From Microbacterium luteum (lineage in GTDB: Bacteria > Actinomycetota > Actinomycetes > Actinomycetales > Microbacteriaceae), in assembly GCF_015277875.1 (NCBI RefSeq), contig NZ_CP063814.1, positions 2,418,001 to 2,482,000 of the forward strand: a stretch of 64,000 bases of DNA, in the 5' to 3' direction. The notes under the pieces were generated by a model that was given only the letters and a program-made list of their open reading frames with translations, was not told the DNA's origin and did no database searches. A program made the translations under genes and the position numbers. Positions 63,821 through 64,000 of the stretch are shown here, piece after piece. The first letter of the stretch is position 1. The number at the start of each line of letters is the position of its first letter.

Positions 63821-64000
63821 TGTCCGCGACCATCGCCGACCCCCGCTCGGCCCGCCCGGCCAGCCGCCGTCGCGGCAACCTCGAGAAGTGGGGCTGGATG
63901 TACATGCGCGCCTCGGGCGTGCTGCTGGTGGTGCTCATCTTCGGCCACCTGTTCGTCAACCTCATGACCGGCGACGGCATCCACCAGATCGACTTCGCGT
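63820..64000 (+). CDS. sdhD: Succinate dehydrogenase membrane anchor SdhD (3' end outside window)
   Basis: Only the first 60 residues are visible. After a basic cytoplasmic start (RSARPASRRRGNLEKWGWMYM), a helix ASGVLLVVLIFGHLFVNLM begins with the His that usually binds heme in the second anchor subunit. The ATG overlaps the sdhC stop (TGATG), as is usual for sdhCD. The name rests on this position and the short visible part. Confidence 0.88.
   Translation, partial: MSATIADPRSARPASRRRGNLEKWGWMYMRASGVLLVVLIFGHLFVNLMTGDGIHQIDFA

Overview
The window comes from a high-GC Gram-positive actinobacterium, most likely in the Microbacteriaceae and close to Microbacterium. The evidence is the strong GC bias at third codon positions, frequent GTG and TTG starts, and the actinobacterial gene set: an AccD/AccE/biotin-carboxylase-BCCP acyl-CoA carboxylase, an LCP ligase beside purE/purK, and an LpdA-like quinone dehydrogenase without redox cysteines. 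Many genes start at or one base after the predicted transcription start, which is typical leaderless expression. The species is an inference. No rRNA, tRNA, CRISPR array, insertion sequence or prophage was seen.

Bases 1-25060 hold a cell-envelope glycopolymer cluster. It contains glycosyltransferases of GT2 and GT4 types, a Wzx-like flippase, a UDP-glucuronate decarboxylase, a complete dTDP-L-rhamnose pathway (rmlA, rmlB and a fused rmlC-rmlD), an acyltransferase with an SGNH domain, a DUF2142-like membrane protein, a Wzm/Wzt-type ABC exporter, a large secreted lysozyme-like protein with eight SH3-like repeats, and an LCP-family phosphotransferase. Together these could make a rhamnose- and pentose-containing polymer on lipid carrier, export it, decorate it and attach it to peptidoglycan. 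manC at 62064-63179 may feed GDP-mannose into the same pathway.

Bases 25057-41680 are mainly housekeeping: purE and purK, a PH-domain membrane protein, birA, accD-accE, a NarL-type two-component operon with a third membrane protein, a TRAM-domain RNA methyltransferase, maf, the biotin carboxylase/BCCP subunit, an alpha/beta hydrolase, lpdA and purine nucleoside phosphorylase. birA would biotinylate the BCCP domain that accD and accE work with.

Bases 41722-52074 hold a phosphohexomutase and a mannitol PTS locus. The locus has a divergent MtlR-type activator, then an extra IIB protein, HPr, Enzyme I, MtlA (IICB), a strong internal terminator, MtlF (IIA) and MtlD. Two identical palindromes sit just upstream of a near-consensus promoter.

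Bases 52402-61928 carry a solitary Vsr/DUF559-type nuclease between palindromic repeats, and then nucleoside salvage: adenosine deaminase, thymidine phosphorylase, cytidine deaminase and a BMP-type nucleoside ABC transporter. The window ends in sdhC and the start of sdhD.

Four gene-free stretches longer than 300 bases (30452-31106, 43471-44390, 52075-52401, 53245-53691) are packed with small inverted-repeat elements. Two of these families share a length near 86 bases and an internal core although their arms differ. They are the least explained part of the window.
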